Assembly (NCBI GenBank): GCA_913060875.1
Contig: CAJXSL010000002.1
Coordinates: 420,845-484,844, forward strand
DNA from: an uncultured Desulfobacteraceae bacterium
GTDB taxonomy: Bacteria > Desulfobacterota > Desulfobacteria > Desulfobacterales > UBA5852
DNA: 64,000 nt
Direction: 5' to 3'
Position 1 is the stretch's first letter. Each line of letters opens with the position of its first letter. Under the pieces are notes generated by a model. The model was not told the origin of the DNA. It ran no database searches and worked only from the letters and a program-made list of their open reading frames with translations. Made by a program: the position numbers and the translations under genes. This document shows, piece by piece, positions 7,870 to 17,311 of the stretch.

Positions 7870-10557
7870 ATGACAAATGCAAATCATAATGTATTGCGTA
7901 CTTTTCGAGCCATGCCGTGGGTTCTTGTTTTTTTGGCGGCCCTGATTGCTGTTAATCCCCACCTGGTTTGTGCCGAATCTAACCCTCGAATTGCGTTGAC
8001 CCCGGCAGAGCAGGCCTGGATTGCCAAAAAGCATGCCATTCGCGTCCGCGTTGTTCATTTTCCGCCCTTTTTCATTGTTAAAAATGACCGGCAGCCCACC
8101 GGCGTGTGTTTCGACTACCTTCAATTGATAGCCGAGCGCACCGGTGTCAATTTCCAATACGACATTACAACCCAGCCTTTTACCGAGGCATTGGAAGGAT
8201 TGAAACAGCATCGGGGCCCTGATTTAATTGCAACGATGATGCGCACGCCGGAACGCGCAATGGCGATTGCTTTTACGAATGAATATAACCGGACACCCCG
8301 CGTCATTTTCACCAGGGATGATGGCCCGTTTATTTCAGACGTGAGGGATTTGTCAGGTAAAGTCGTTTCACTTCAGAGAGGAAGTGTGGTTCATCAGGAA
8401 ATCAAACAGAACCATGCTGATATAAGTCTGCTGCCTTTCGCTACGGACGCGGAATCCCTTAACGCGGTTTCAATGGGCGAGGCCGATGCTTACATCGGCA
8501 ACTTGGCGGTAGGCTCTTATCTTATCCTGCAAAACGGATTGCTCAATCTCAGGGTTGCGGCACCCTCTAAAATGGAAGATCACGTGTTTTCCATGGGGAT
8601 CCGAAACGACTGGCCCGAATTGAGCCGTATTTTAAACAAAGGGCTCGCTTCCATTTCCCCTGATGAGAGATTAAGGATCCGCAATAAATATCTTGCGGTG
8701 AGGTACGAACACGGAATTCGTGCGGTCGATATCGTCAAATGGGTTCTCGGTGTATCAAGCGTATTAACGATCATAATCCTGCTATTCTATTACGCCAATC
8801 GAAAATTGAAAACGGAAATCGCCGGACGGGAAATCGCCGAAGACAACTTTAAAAAGAGTGAAGATACGGCTGTCGCGCTTCTCAATGCCACAACTGAATC
8901 CGCCTTTCTGATCAAACCGGATGGTACGATCATCACAATGAATGACGTCACGGCCGAAAGACTAGGCGAGCCGATCGAGAAACTCATCGGTAAACGCAGC
9001 TATGACTTGGTCCCCCCCGACCTTGCAAGGTCAAGGAAAAAAATCATTGACGAAGCCATTCGCAGCAAAAAGGCGATTCGATTTGAGGATGAACGTTCAG
9101 GGATCATTCTCGACAACAATGTCTATCCTATTGTTGATCCGGATGGAAACGTTTCCCGTATCGCTGTCTTCGCCAGGGACATTACCAAACAAAAACAGGC
9201 AGAAGCGGCCATTCGGGAAAATGAGCGTTTTCTGGCGTCTATTTTAGATTCGATTCAAGACGGCATATGCGTGCTTAATCCCGATTTGACCATCGTACAC
9301 GCCAACAAAACCATGCAAACCATGTATGCCCCCCATGTACCGATAGAAAATAAAAAGTGTTACGAAATCTATCGCGGTATTCAACAACCCTGCAAGGACT
9401 GCCCAACCCTTCAATCTATCCATACCCGCAAGCTCGAAATGCAGGAAGTTCCGTATGTTAAGGACGGAAAGGAAATCGGGGTACTGGAAGTTTACGCCTT
9501 TCCTTTGTTCGATGAGGACAATAATTTGAAAGGGGCCGTGGAATATATCCGTGACATATCATTGCGCAAGCAGGCCGAGGAAGCGCTCAAGGAAAGTGAA
9601 AATCGCTTGAAGAGCTTTTACCATGCGGCCTTTGAAGGTATCGCGATAACCGAGCAAGGCAAGATTGTCGATTATAATCGCCAATTTGCCGATATTTTTG
9701 GCTATACGAATGATGAATTGATTGGCAAAGAAACCATCGAACTGGTGGCTGAGGAGGACCGAGCCCTTGTATCGGAAAATATTCGCTCTGGATACGAAAA
9801 GCCTTACGATCACAAGGCGCTCACAAAGGATGGCGCCGTAATTTATGTTGAAGTACATGGTCAACCGATTCAATACGAGGGACGCCCGGCCAGAGTGACC
9901 GCAATTCACGATCTCACTGAAAAAAAGATTGCCGAGGAGGCTTTACAGAAAAGTGAACGGAATATGTCCTCCGTATTGAACAATACACAGGATGCTGTTG
10001 TCAGAATCGATAAACATCTTCGACATATTTTTGCGAATCCCGCCCTTTACGAGGCCACGGGCTTTTCCCCCGATCAGTATTTGGGAAAGACAAATGAAGA
10101 GATCGGTATGCCGGAGGATTTATGCGCTTTCTGGCGCGAAAAGCATGAAAGCGTTTTCCGGAACAAAGCCCCGCAGACGTTTGAATTCAATTTTCGCACA
10201 GCAAACAAAGGCGAAAGGGTTTATCAAGCGGTCGTTACGCCTGAATTCGACAAGAGCGATGCGGTGGAAACAATCGTTAGCTTTATGCGGGACATCACGG
10301 ATTTAAAAGACGCCGAGTCGGAGAAGAATGCCATAATTGCCAAACTTGAGAGCGCTTTGGCTGAGATCAAAACGCTACGGGGTTTTATTCCGATTTGCGC
10401 CCAATGCAAAAACATCCGGGATGACAAGGGGTACTGGCAGCAGATCGAGGAATATATACAGGACCGGTCCGATGCCCAATTCAGTCATAGCCTGTGCCCG
10501 AAATGTGCCCGGGAATTATATCCTGATATGGAGTTTCCTGACGATAGGGATGGTTGA
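7870..10557 (+). CDS. membrane sensor: solute-binding domain, four PAS domains, C-terminal CxxC module
   Basis: The 895-aa protein starts with a signal segment, then a family-3 periplasmic solute-binding domain (about 40-270; AYIGNLAVGSYLIL), one membrane span (about 285-308), and four PAS units (about 330-815). PAS 2 contains paired cysteines (KCYEIYRGIQQPCKDCP). The end has CAQCKN, then GYWQQIEEYIQ and CPKCARELYP, a module frequent in deltaproteobacterial signalling proteins. There is no HisKA, HATPase, GGDEF, EAL or phosphatase domain, so output must be through a partner. The three small STAS-like proteins downstream on the same strand are candidates. Confidence 0.85.
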   Translation: MTNANHNVLRTFRAMPWVLVFLAALIAVNPHLVCAESNPRIALTPAEQAWIAKKHAIRVRVVHFPPFFIVKNDRQPTGVCFDYLQLIAERTGVNFQYDITTQPFTEALEGLKQHRGPDLIATMMRTPERAMAIAFTNEYNRTPRVIFTRDDGPFISDVRDLSGKVVSLQRGSVVHQEIKQNHADISLLPFATDAESLNAVSMGEADAYIGNLAVGSYLILQNGLLNLRVAAPSKMEDHVFSMGIRNDWPELSRILNKGLASISPDERLRIRNKYLAVRYEHGIRAVDIVKWVLGVSSVLTIIILLFYYANRKLKTEIAGREIAEDNFKKSEDTAVALLNATTESAFLIKPDGTIITMNDVTAERLGEPIEKLIGKRSYDLVPPDLARSRKKIIDEAIRSKKAIRFEDERSGIILDNNVYPIVDPDGNVSRIAVFARDITKQKQAEAAIRENERFLASILDSIQDGICVLNPDLTIVHANKTMQTMYAPHVPIENKKCYEIYRGIQQPCKDCPTLQSIHTRKLEMQEVPYVKDGKEIGVLEVYAFPLFDEDNNLKGAVEYIRDISLRKQAEEALKESENRLKSFYHAAFEGIAITEQGKIVDYNRQFADIFGYTNDELIGKETIELVAEEDRALVSENIRSGYEKPYDHKALTKDGAVIYVEVHGQPIQYEGRPARVTAIHDLTEKKIAEEALQKSERNMSSVLNNTQDAVVRIDKHLRHIFANPALYEATGFSPDQYLGKTNEEIGMPEDLCAFWREKHESVFRNKAPQTFEFNFRTANKGERVYQAVVTPEFDKSDAVETIVSFMRDITDLKDAESEKNAIIAKLESALAEIKTLRGFIPICAQCKNIRDDKGYWQQIEEYIQDRSDAQFSHSLCPKCARELYPDMEFPDDRDG

Positions 10558-10640
10558 CCGGCACGACTATTACCGCTTAAAATCACTATCTGGGCGCTCA
10601 AAGCACCCTCTGAGAATCCTAAACATCATGACTGGACTGC

Positions 10641-11029
10641 ATGGGAACCATTGAAACGACATACGACCTCACCAAGGACCTGACCGTCGTCAAAGCAACT
10701 GGCAAGATGGCTGAGGACGATTTCAGGGAATGGAGGACAAGTTACTACGCTGGTGAGCCTACCAAACTAATCCTGTGGGATATCAGTGAAACAGACCTTT
10801 CAGAGATCCCAAGTAAAAGCGTTGCGACTCATGCCAGTCTCATAAAAAAAACCTTTCTGACAGACGACGAGAAGGCGGCAAAACTGCTGTAGTGGTAGGT
10901 GACAACGTCCTTGCGAAGGGGTTAGCCCGAATGCGAGAAACTTATGGTGAAATTGAGGATACGCCCATATCGATTAAAACATTTACCAATATCGACGAAG
11001 CCAAACAATGGCTTGATTTTACGGGATGA
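10641..11029 (+). pseudogene. STAS-like small protein, copy 1, frameshifted
   Basis: The frame opens with MGTIETTYDLTKDLTVVKA and runs 83 codons to a stop. From about 10872 a second frame continues the homology to the copy at 11413: EGGKTAVVVGDNVLAKGLAR and later MRETYGEIED and IDEAKQWLDF, ending at TGA 11027-11029, which overlaps the next ATG as ATGA. One missing base (or two extra) near 10870 separates the halves. It is therefore either a recent pseudogene, a sequencing error or a programmed frameshift. The intact product would be about 128 aa, like its paralogue. Confidence 0.75.
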
Positions 11030-11406
11030 TGGCATTGGATATCAAGATCGACGACGACAACAAAATCATCCATCGGACCGTGGTTGGTGGACTCTACACG
11101 GAACGCTCACTCAAACTGGTCCGTGAGTTGGCATGGTCTGTCAGTACCCACAAGAGTTACAATATCCTTATGGACATGAGAGAAACGGAAACCAAACCCG
11201 AGATGCTCGACCTGATGCAAATCGCATCGACATGTGCGACCCTCAGGTCCAATTTCGATAACAAAATCGCTTTCCTCATACCGAATTCGGAAGAGCGTGT
11301 CCGGTTCGCCCAACTTTTCAAATCTTGCATGGAAGCCCAAGGCTTCCGGTTCAAGCAGTTTTTCGACTATGATGCCGCTATTGAATGGCTGACGGTGGAG
11401 GAATAA
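11026..11406 (+). CDS. small STAS/SpoIIAA-like protein
   Basis: A 126-aa soluble protein, MMALDIKIDDDNKIIHR..., that alternates short strands and helices (YNILMDMRETETKP near the middle, FDYDAAIEWL at the end) in the way of SpoIIAA/STAS-like domains. The start overlaps the end of the frameshifted copy 1 by ATGA, so it belongs to the same operon. It has limited similarity to copies 1 and 3 and is shaped like them. A role in signalling downstream of the PAS sensor is inferred from position only. Confidence 0.6.
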   Translation: MMALDIKIDDDNKIIHRTVVGGLYTERSLKLVRELAWSVSTHKSYNILMDMRETETKPEMLDLMQIASTCATLRSNFDNKIAFLIPNSEERVRFAQLFKSCMEAQGFRFKQFFDYDAAIEWLTVEE

Positions 11407-11412
11407 CCTGCA

Positions 11413-11787
11413 ATGGGAACCATCGAAACAACGTTCTACCTTGATAAAAACCTGACCGTTTTCAAAGCACAGGGAAAGCTGATTCGGAATGATTTCAAGG
11501 AATGGCGAACAAATTATTATGCCGGAACAGTCACGTCACTGCATCTCTGGGATCTCTATGATGCGGATCTATCCGAGATTACAGCTGATCTCATTCAGTT
11601 GGACACCCAACGGACCAAACAGATCGCAGGGATGCGAGCGGGGGGCAAGACAGCGTTCGTAGCAGATAAGGATTTGGCGTTCGGCCTGAGTAGGATGAGA
11701 GAAATCTACTCCGAGATAGAAGAGCTGCAAATCGAATACAGGACGTTTCACAACATCGCCGAAGCCAAAGAATGGCTCGGCGTTTGA
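11413..11787 (+). CDS. small STAS-like protein, copy 3
   Basis: A 124-aa protein, MGTIETTFYLDKNLTVFKA..., closely similar to copy 1 across its length (DFKEWRTNYYAG, LWDLYDADLSEI, SRMREIYSEIEELQIEYR, EAKEWL). GGAGG lies about 12 nt before the ATG, just inside the end of the preceding gene. The order copy 1, distinct relative, copy 3 suggests duplication followed by loss of copy 1. A hairpin GCCAGCC-CCC-GGCTGGC at 11812-11828 follows, without a T-tract. Confidence 0.62.
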   Translation: MGTIETTFYLDKNLTVFKAQGKLIRNDFKEWRTNYYAGTVTSLHLWDLYDADLSEITADLIQLDTQRTKQIAGMRAGGKTAFVADKDLAFGLSRMREIYSEIEELQIEYRTFHNIAEAKEWLGV

Positions 11788-12333
11788 GGTGGACGGCAAC
11801 TTTGCTATCAAGCCAGCCCCCGGCTGGCAATGAAATGCTTCATCGCTGACCGAAACCTCCATAGCTCCGGGCATGTTGCACAAGGGGGATCAGGTCGGAT
11901 TGGAGCGTGCCATGCCCTTTTTCTATATAAGCGTTTTTGGTATCAAAAATAAGATTATAGGGCCTATATCAAGGTGAATATAGTCAATAATATAGAGCTC
12001 TTGTCGATGGTCCGGCATTCGGGGGACATACGCCCTTCCATAAAAATATCTTACTCATTTCACCGAGTAAGGCTCTCCTGTAAATCATCTGCTTGAGTAG
12101 CGGTATTTTCAGATAAACATTTGTTGCTGTGGGTAAATAGCAGATAAGTTCTGCCTATCAATTTGCATTCATAGTCAGAGGCAGTTACGCATTAATAGCA
12201 GCTATACGTAATCGAGCCGGATTGCAGGTAGGTTGGAGGTATCCAAATATTTTTGCGAAGCATATAGCCATCGATTTATAGCATTAGTTTATCTGTCACG
12301 GCTCTTCCAATCAGGCGAGTTCTAAAAAGCTAA
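11788..12333. other. AT-rich intergenic region
   Basis: About 545 bp of increasingly AT-rich sequence between the STAS-like genes and the stop of the C45-type lipoprotein gene. Apart from the hairpin at 11812-11828 I see no gene, repeat or RNA. It marks the left edge of an AT-rich accessory stretch that continues to about 15.5 kb. Confidence 0.4.
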
Positions 12334-13560
12334 TTAGTACGAAGGAATAGACTTCGGGTTTGGATCATGACCCGTGCCATAAAGCTCCTGCAACAGATTA
12401 AATCCAACATAAGGGCCGTAACTCGCCGGGATGTAATTTGATTCCGCTGGAATCGCAATCCAGAAGTCGAGGGTCGCTGGTGAAAAAATAATGGATTGAC
12501 GGTTATGAGAAAATGGATTCCAGCGGCAGCTGATTCTGGAGGTTCTGGCAAGTTGGATCGCTTTTTCAATATCCATATCTTCCAAATTTTCTTTCAAAAA
12601 CTGATTTGCAAAGTCTAATCTTTTCTCCGAATGAGATCTAATGTTTTTAGAAGGGATCATGCAGGCATGATTGGCCATTGCCAAATAACCGTTTTTCATA
12701 TTGATGCTTGCGATTTCCTTGTTGGCAAATTCAAAGATTGATGCGCTTTTTTTGCTTGAGACAAAAATTAGCTTTGCAGGATACGTCTTTTGATTTCTTA
12801 AAATCATTCCAACATCATCGATTGATTTTGAATATTGCAACAATTTTCTCGATAGCTGATCAATGGGCATTACATCCCATTGGGTTTGTTGAATATGGAT
12901 ATTATTTTCCGAGACAGTGATCCCCTTTTCATTCATTCCAGTTTCGCCGGAAACCCATCCTGGATTCAACAGTGCTGCAAATCCGTAACCGTTTTGCGGT
13001 TTAATTATGTATAGGATCATCTTCTTCCACAAGGGGATCCTATTGCTGATATCAATTTGCCTAACGGTGATAATGTTTGATTCTGTCTGATTAAACGAAA
13101 ATGCAAAACACTTACTGTGTTCAGAAATAGTTACAAGCGTATTTAAAAAGAGAATTTTGTCATATTCAATACCTGCACCGTCAGCGATTCCCTTCATTTC
13201 AGCAATGTATTCTTCAGGAATATATTTCTCTAAGCTTCTTGATAATGGGAGCCATTTTCCATCTGGAGTGTTTTTAAGCTTATCATATGCATCCCAACAA
13301 TAGCGGTTGAAATTTATAATCTCATCTTTACATAATTTGCCATGAGCGAAACCTATATCATAAGGCGTACCCGTTAAATAAACAAAAGTAATCCCGGCCT
13401 TAATGTATTTTTTACTTTGATTAAAATTACCCGCATTCTTAACAGGTTGATTAAGTAAATCTTGAACATTTATTTTTTTCCCACCACACCCATATGCAAC
13501 AAGTATAAATGCGCCAAATAGAATGGAAATGAATAATGCATTATTTTTTTTGAATTTCAT
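12334..13560 (-). CDS. C45-type acyltransferase/hydrolase lipoprotein
   Basis: The 408-aa product has an export signal ending in a lipobox-like AYGCGG (Cys 25), so it is probably lipid-anchored. The body shows LTGTPYDIGFAHGKL, MKGIADGAG, then SEHSKCFAFSF, with Cys 151 at the position of the Ntn-type nucleophile of peptidase C45 / acyl-CoA:6-aminopenicillanate acyltransferase relatives, and GWVSGETGMNEKGITVSEN, a recurrent motif of that family. Such enzymes self-cleave or cleave amide bonds; the substrate is unknown. The gene is clearly more AT-rich than the rest of the window, which suggests acquisition from elsewhere. It appears monocistronic. Confidence 0.78.
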   Translation of the reverse strand: MKFKKNNALFISILFGAFILVAYGCGGKKINVQDLLNQPVKNAGNFNQSKKYIKAGITFVYLTGTPYDIGFAHGKLCKDEIINFNRYCWDAYDKLKNTPDGKWLPLSRSLEKYIPEEYIAEMKGIADGAGIEYDKILFLNTLVTISEHSKCFAFSFNQTESNIITVRQIDISNRIPLWKKMILYIIKPQNGYGFAALLNPGWVSGETGMNEKGITVSENNIHIQQTQWDVMPIDQLSRKLLQYSKSIDDVGMILRNQKTYPAKLIFVSSKKSASIFEFANKEIASINMKNGYLAMANHACMIPSKNIRSHSEKRLDFANQFLKENLEDMDIEKAIQLARTSRISCRWNPFSHNRQSIIFSPATLDFWIAIPAESNYIPASYGPYVGFNLLQELYGTGHDPNPKSIPSY

Positions 13561-13770
13561 CGGTGAGCCATAGAGTTCAATGGTAATAGATTGAGACTAG
13601 TCCACGAAAAGCGATCCGATTAAAGTTTGGGATTACGTGCCATAACCACCTCAATCTGTTCTTTACTGGAATATACCAATTACAATTGATAACTCAACAG
13701 TATTGTCGATTTATCAAAATAGGTACCAAAGGCCAAGTTTGGACGAATAGAAGATTCACATCCTGAAAAC

Positions 13771-15273
13771 TTAGCTCCTCGCGTATCCTTCCCGGACAGC
13801 GTTTTCCATACGGGTCAACTCGTCGTCGGTTAGAACAGCGAAATGCGATTCCCTCTTCCTCGCAGAAAGACGACCATTGTTTTGCAGGCAGAGCTGAATA
13901 AAAAGATCGATGAGACGGTCAGGCATATCAACGATTTCCTGAATAGCCTGCTTCGTCCTGTCGTATTTCGCCAGAAAATCGAGTTCTTCCACCAGCTCTT
14001 GTTCGATTGTAAGTTTAACGAAATCGTACAGCGACTCCGCCTGAGCGGTCATGTCGATATACCGGTACAGGCGCCCGGTCTCGCCCTGAACGGTCATTTC
14101 GCCAAGATGGTCCAGGTCGTATTCGATCATTCGCATTAGCGAGTTTGAGAACGACTCCAGGGAGTGACCATAAAGTGCCGGGTTTTTTTGCATGGCGGCC
14201 GATACCGGGAACATGAGCCCTTTCGGGATCGCCCCGTGTAGGAACAGAATGTTGTGGATGAGAAAACGGTGAATACGGCCGTTGCCGTCCTCGAACGGAT
14301 GTATGAAGACGAAGCCGTAGGAAACGGCGGCGGCATGGATGATGGAGGGGACAGCGGCCTCCTTCATTATCTGGTGGGCTGTGATCAGTCCCGCCATCAG
14401 CTCAGGGAGATCGTCAGGCTTCGGGCAGACATAATGAACGAGCTGTTTCTGGTAGGCAATCGTCTGACCGACGTAGTTCTGGTTGGCCCGATAGTCCGCG
14501 TCCCGGAACCGGGGATCGACGATGAGGTTCTGCACGTCGATCAGGAGAGGTTTCTCGCAAAAGTCTTTGTGTTCGGCAATCTCCAGCAAACCGATAAATT
14601 TCTCCGTCCGGGAGGCACTTGGCTTGATGTTTTCGATCTCGAATGAGGATTTGGTCTCTTTGTTATAAAGATAGCTCAGTGCTCGCCTGAGAAGCTCTGG
14701 TGGATAGGAGGTCACGACCTCTTCGCATCGTTTCCGCAGGTCGATTCCCTCCATGGCAACAAGTTTTTCGGTGCGTCGGATAATGGGACAAAAATCTTTC
14801 CCGCCCAGCAGATTGTCGATGACCCTCTGACGCCGCATCCGGCGACCGGGCGTTGCGGTGTAGTAGCGGTCCGATTCCAGTAGTTCTACGTAATTCCCCT
14901 TGGTCAGATTCGTCAGTGGGAGCTCCCGTCCGGACAGAAATTCATACAGGAACCAGATCTTGCGGGCGTATTTTCCGGTCGGTTTCGAGCTGATCCAGGC
15001 CACTATTTCGTCTACCGGGGCCACATCGAAAAGGGCCGACAACGTTCCTAAGTTGATGCCATCATATTTGAGGGCGAACTCCAGGTGATCGCCCGTTCCT
15101 TCTCCAGGCCAATAGGATTGGGGATAGATAGATTCCACCTGCCCATCCTGAATGGTCGATCGCAGTGTCCCTGTCGAGCTGACGTAGGACGAGTGCCAGT
15201 TCGGCAGAGCGCTCAAGTCGTACTGCTCGATCAGATACGCATAGCCCGCCGGCCGGTTCTGTGCCGTTTCCAA
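13771..15273 (-). CDS. class II Fic-family adenylyltransferase
   Basis: Fic enzymes usually transfer AMP to a hydroxyl side chain of a target protein. The catalytic motif HPFEDGNGRIHR is at residues 325-336, complete with His and the anion hole. The inhibitory motif SFEIEN at 210-215 precedes the core, which makes this a class II, self-inhibited Fic. At 500 aa it has a long N-terminal domain (WPGEGTGDHLEFALKYDGINLGTL) and a winged-helix-like C-terminus. The start is TTG at 15273, with GAGGTG 8 nt upstream; no earlier in-frame ATG is seen. No antitoxin gene is adjacent. It sits in an AT-rich accessory stretch. Confidence 0.93.
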   Translation of the reverse strand: METAQNRPAGYAYLIEQYDLSALPNWHSSYVSSTGTLRSTIQDGQVESIYPQSYWPGEGTGDHLEFALKYDGINLGTLSALFDVAPVDEIVAWISSKPTGKYARKIWFLYEFLSGRELPLTNLTKGNYVELLESDRYYTATPGRRMRRQRVIDNLLGGKDFCPIIRRTEKLVAMEGIDLRKRCEEVVTSYPPELLRRALSYLYNKETKSSFEIENIKPSASRTEKFIGLLEIAEHKDFCEKPLLIDVQNLIVDPRFRDADYRANQNYVGQTIAYQKQLVHYVCPKPDDLPELMAGLITAHQIMKEAAVPSIIHAAAVSYGFVFIHPFEDGNGRIHRFLIHNILFLHGAIPKGLMFPVSAAMQKNPALYGHSLESFSNSLMRMIEYDLDHLGEMTVQGETGRLYRYIDMTAQAESLYDFVKLTIEQELVEELDFLAKYDRTKQAIQEIVDMPDRLIDLFIQLCLQNNGRLSARKRESHFAVLTDDELTRMENAVREGYARS

Positions 15274-15284
15274 AGTTATTGCAC

Positions 15285-15450
15285 CTCAAAAAATGGTTAC
15301 AAGGCTCAAAAATAGATTATAAAATAGCCTTTATTTCAAAATATAGTTATAAATTGGAATTTTATCAAGAAAATTGAATATTGAATTATAATACACGCAA
15401 AATGAGGGCTGTTTTCCAAAAAATGTGTATATAGCTCAAAAAACGGTTAA
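15285..15450. promoter_or_regulatory. degenerate direct repeats upstream of fic
   Basis: The AT-rich leader of the fic gene carries four copies of a motif like YTCAAAAAAYGGTTA, beginning near 15285, 15305, 15335 and 15435. The first overlaps the gene's ribosome binding site. Spacing of the first three is 20 and 30 bp, so they could form an operator array. No protein partner can be named from sequence. Confidence 0.4.
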
Positions 15451-15501
15451 AAATCCGCATTCAAAACTAAAAACAGTTTCAACCATCGAAAGACCAGCGG
15501 A

Positions 15502-16680
15502 TTACCAACCATGATCCGCCAGCATGCGGCGATAAAGCGGCATCAGTTCCTTCTTCTGCTCGATGCCTATGCCGGGTACATCCGCCAATTCTACTCGTCC
15601 CCTCTTTATATGGGTGTCGTCAGCGAAGCCTCCGAATGGGAAGAATAGACCAGGGTAGGATTCATTTCCGCCCAGCCCCAATCCTGCGGCCAGATGGAGG
15701 GAAAACTGGTGCCCGCCATGGGGAATACAGCTGCGATGGGACCAGCCGTTATCCGTGAGCATCCTTAAAAAACGAAGGTATTCAACGAGGCCGTAACTCA
15801 GCGCCGGATCGACTTGCAGAATGTCACGCTCAGGCTGCAAGCCGCCGTAGCGGATAAGATTGCGGGCGTCTTGCATGGAAAACAAATTCTCGCCGGTGGC
15901 GATGGGATTGCGGCTTGCAGCGGCGACCTCGGCAAGGAGTTCAAAGTCGAGGGGATCCCCCGGTTCCTCAAACCATTTGAGGTCATACCGGTTCAACGCT
16001 TGGGTATATTCCAATGCCAGGGCCAGATCAAAGCGCCCGTTGGCGTCCACGGCGAGCGTTTGACCGGATTCAAGCAAAGCGAGCACGGCCTCGATGCGGC
16101 GGCAATCCTCGGCAAGCATCGCGCCGCCGATTTTTATCTTGACGGTGTCATACCCAAGGTCCAGATAGCCCTGCATCTCCTCGGTCAGGCCTTCGATCCC
16201 CTTCTCGGGATAGTAATACCCGCCGGCAGCGTACACATATACGCTGTCGTCGCTGATCCCGTCACGGTATTGCTCAGCCAGCAATCGATAGAGGGGTTTG
16301 CCTTCCAGTTTCGCGGCAAGGTCCCACATGGCCATATCCAAGGTTCCCACGGCCACCGATCTTTCACCGTGACCCCCCGGTTTTTCGTTGGCCATCATCA
16401 CCTGCCAGGCTTTAAAGGGATCGACGTTGGTGCCTTCGGCGTTCAGAAATCCCTGCGCGCCGGCTTGATTAAGGCGTTTGATCATGCGGGAGCGCAGTAT
16501 CCCCTGCTGATCGTACCGACCGTTGGAATGGAATCCAAACCCAACCACGCGCTCCCCGTTGCGAAACTGATCGGTCACCACGGCCACCGCCGAGCACGTC
16601 ATTTCGGCAAAGGAAATATAGGCATTTTCTATGGCCGAAGAGATGGGGAAGACGCCGTCGATGATATCCAGAATTTTCAT
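15502..16680 (-). CDS. tarD: D(-)-tartrate dehydratase, enolase superfamily
   Basis: This dehydrates D-tartrate to oxaloacetate. The 392-aa sequence follows the Bradyrhizobium TarD pattern closely: SSAIENAYISFAEMT, NEKPGGHGERSVAVGT, VYVYAAGGYYYPEKG, the catalytic KIKIGG (Lys pair), metal ligands in AVDANGRF, KWFEEPGDPLD and ATGENLF, and the PHGGHQFSLH histidine, then GLGGNESYPGLF. It is the last gene of the tartrate operon, 25 bp after ttdB. Having it beside an L-tartrate dehydratase lets the cell use both enantiomers. Confidence 0.92.
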   Translation of the reverse strand: MKILDIIDGVFPISSAIENAYISFAEMTCSAVAVVTDQFRNGERVVGFGFHSNGRYDQQGILRSRMIKRLNQAGAQGFLNAEGTNVDPFKAWQVMMANEKPGGHGERSVAVGTLDMAMWDLAAKLEGKPLYRLLAEQYRDGISDDSVYVYAAGGYYYPEKGIEGLTEEMQGYLDLGYDTVKIKIGGAMLAEDCRRIEAVLALLESGQTLAVDANGRFDLALALEYTQALNRYDLKWFEEPGDPLDFELLAEVAAASRNPIATGENLFSMQDARNLIRYGGLQPERDILQVDPALSYGLVEYLRFLRMLTDNGWSHRSCIPHGGHQFSLHLAAGLGLGGNESYPGLFFPFGGFADDTHIKRGRVELADVPGIGIEQKKELMPLYRRMLADHGW

Positions 16681-16705
16681 GGGAGATCCTCCGCCAATTG
16701 TCTGG

Positions 16706-17311
16706 CTATTTGATGAATTTCACTTGTTCGCAAATCTTTTCGACAATGGGGCCTTTTCTCTCATTGTAGATGGCCTTGTTCCTGTCGAAAAGATTATTGC
16801 CGTGGGTGTCTATGGATATAATCAGCGGGCCGAAATTCTTGACCTTCGTAACCCACAAGGCTTCCGGCATTCCCAAATCCAGCCACTCGACGCGCTCGAT
16901 TTTTTCAACCCGGCTGGCTGCGAGTACGGCACATCCGCCGGGGAAAACCGCGTGCACCGCCTTGTGGGCCGCACATCCCGCCACGGTTTCCGGCCCCATG
17001 CCGCCTTTGCCGACCACCAGCTTGACACCGGTCTGTCTGATGAACTCCTTTTCGTGAACCTCCATGCGCATACTCGTGGTCGGACCGATGGATACGATCT
17101 TCCAGCCGTCACCGTCTTTGGCCACGATAGGGCCCGCATGCAGGATCGCCAACCCCTCGAGTTCCACCGGCAACTCCATCCCCATATCGATCAGCCGACG
17201 ATGCGCCATGTCGCGACACGTCACCAGATAGCCGTCAAGAAACACAATGTCGCCGATCTTCAGATTTTCGACGTCTTCGCTCTGAATAGGCGTTTTCAAA
17301 ATTTTATTCAC
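16706..17311 (-). CDS. ttdB: L(+)-tartrate dehydratase beta subunit
   Basis: A 201-aa protein of the class I fumarase C-terminal family. Seen are [39 protein letters not shown] and [13 protein letters not shown], the substrate-binding signatures of TtdB/FumA beta. With TtdA it forms the iron-sulfur dehydratase that turns L-tartrate into oxaloacetate. The start overlaps the TtdA stop by 4 bp. A fumarase identity is possible by fold, but the neighbourhood argues for tartrate. Confidence 0.9.
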   Translation of the reverse strand: MNKILKTPIQSEDVENLKIGDIVFLDGYLVTCRDMAHRRLIDMGMELPVELEGLAILHAGPIVAKDGDGWKIVSIGPTTSMRMEVHEKEFIRQTGVKLVVGKGGMGPETVAGCAAHKAVHAVFPGGCAVLAASRVEKIERVEWLDLGMPEALWVTKVKNFGPLIISIDTHGNNLFDRNKAIYNERKGPIVEKICEQVKFIK

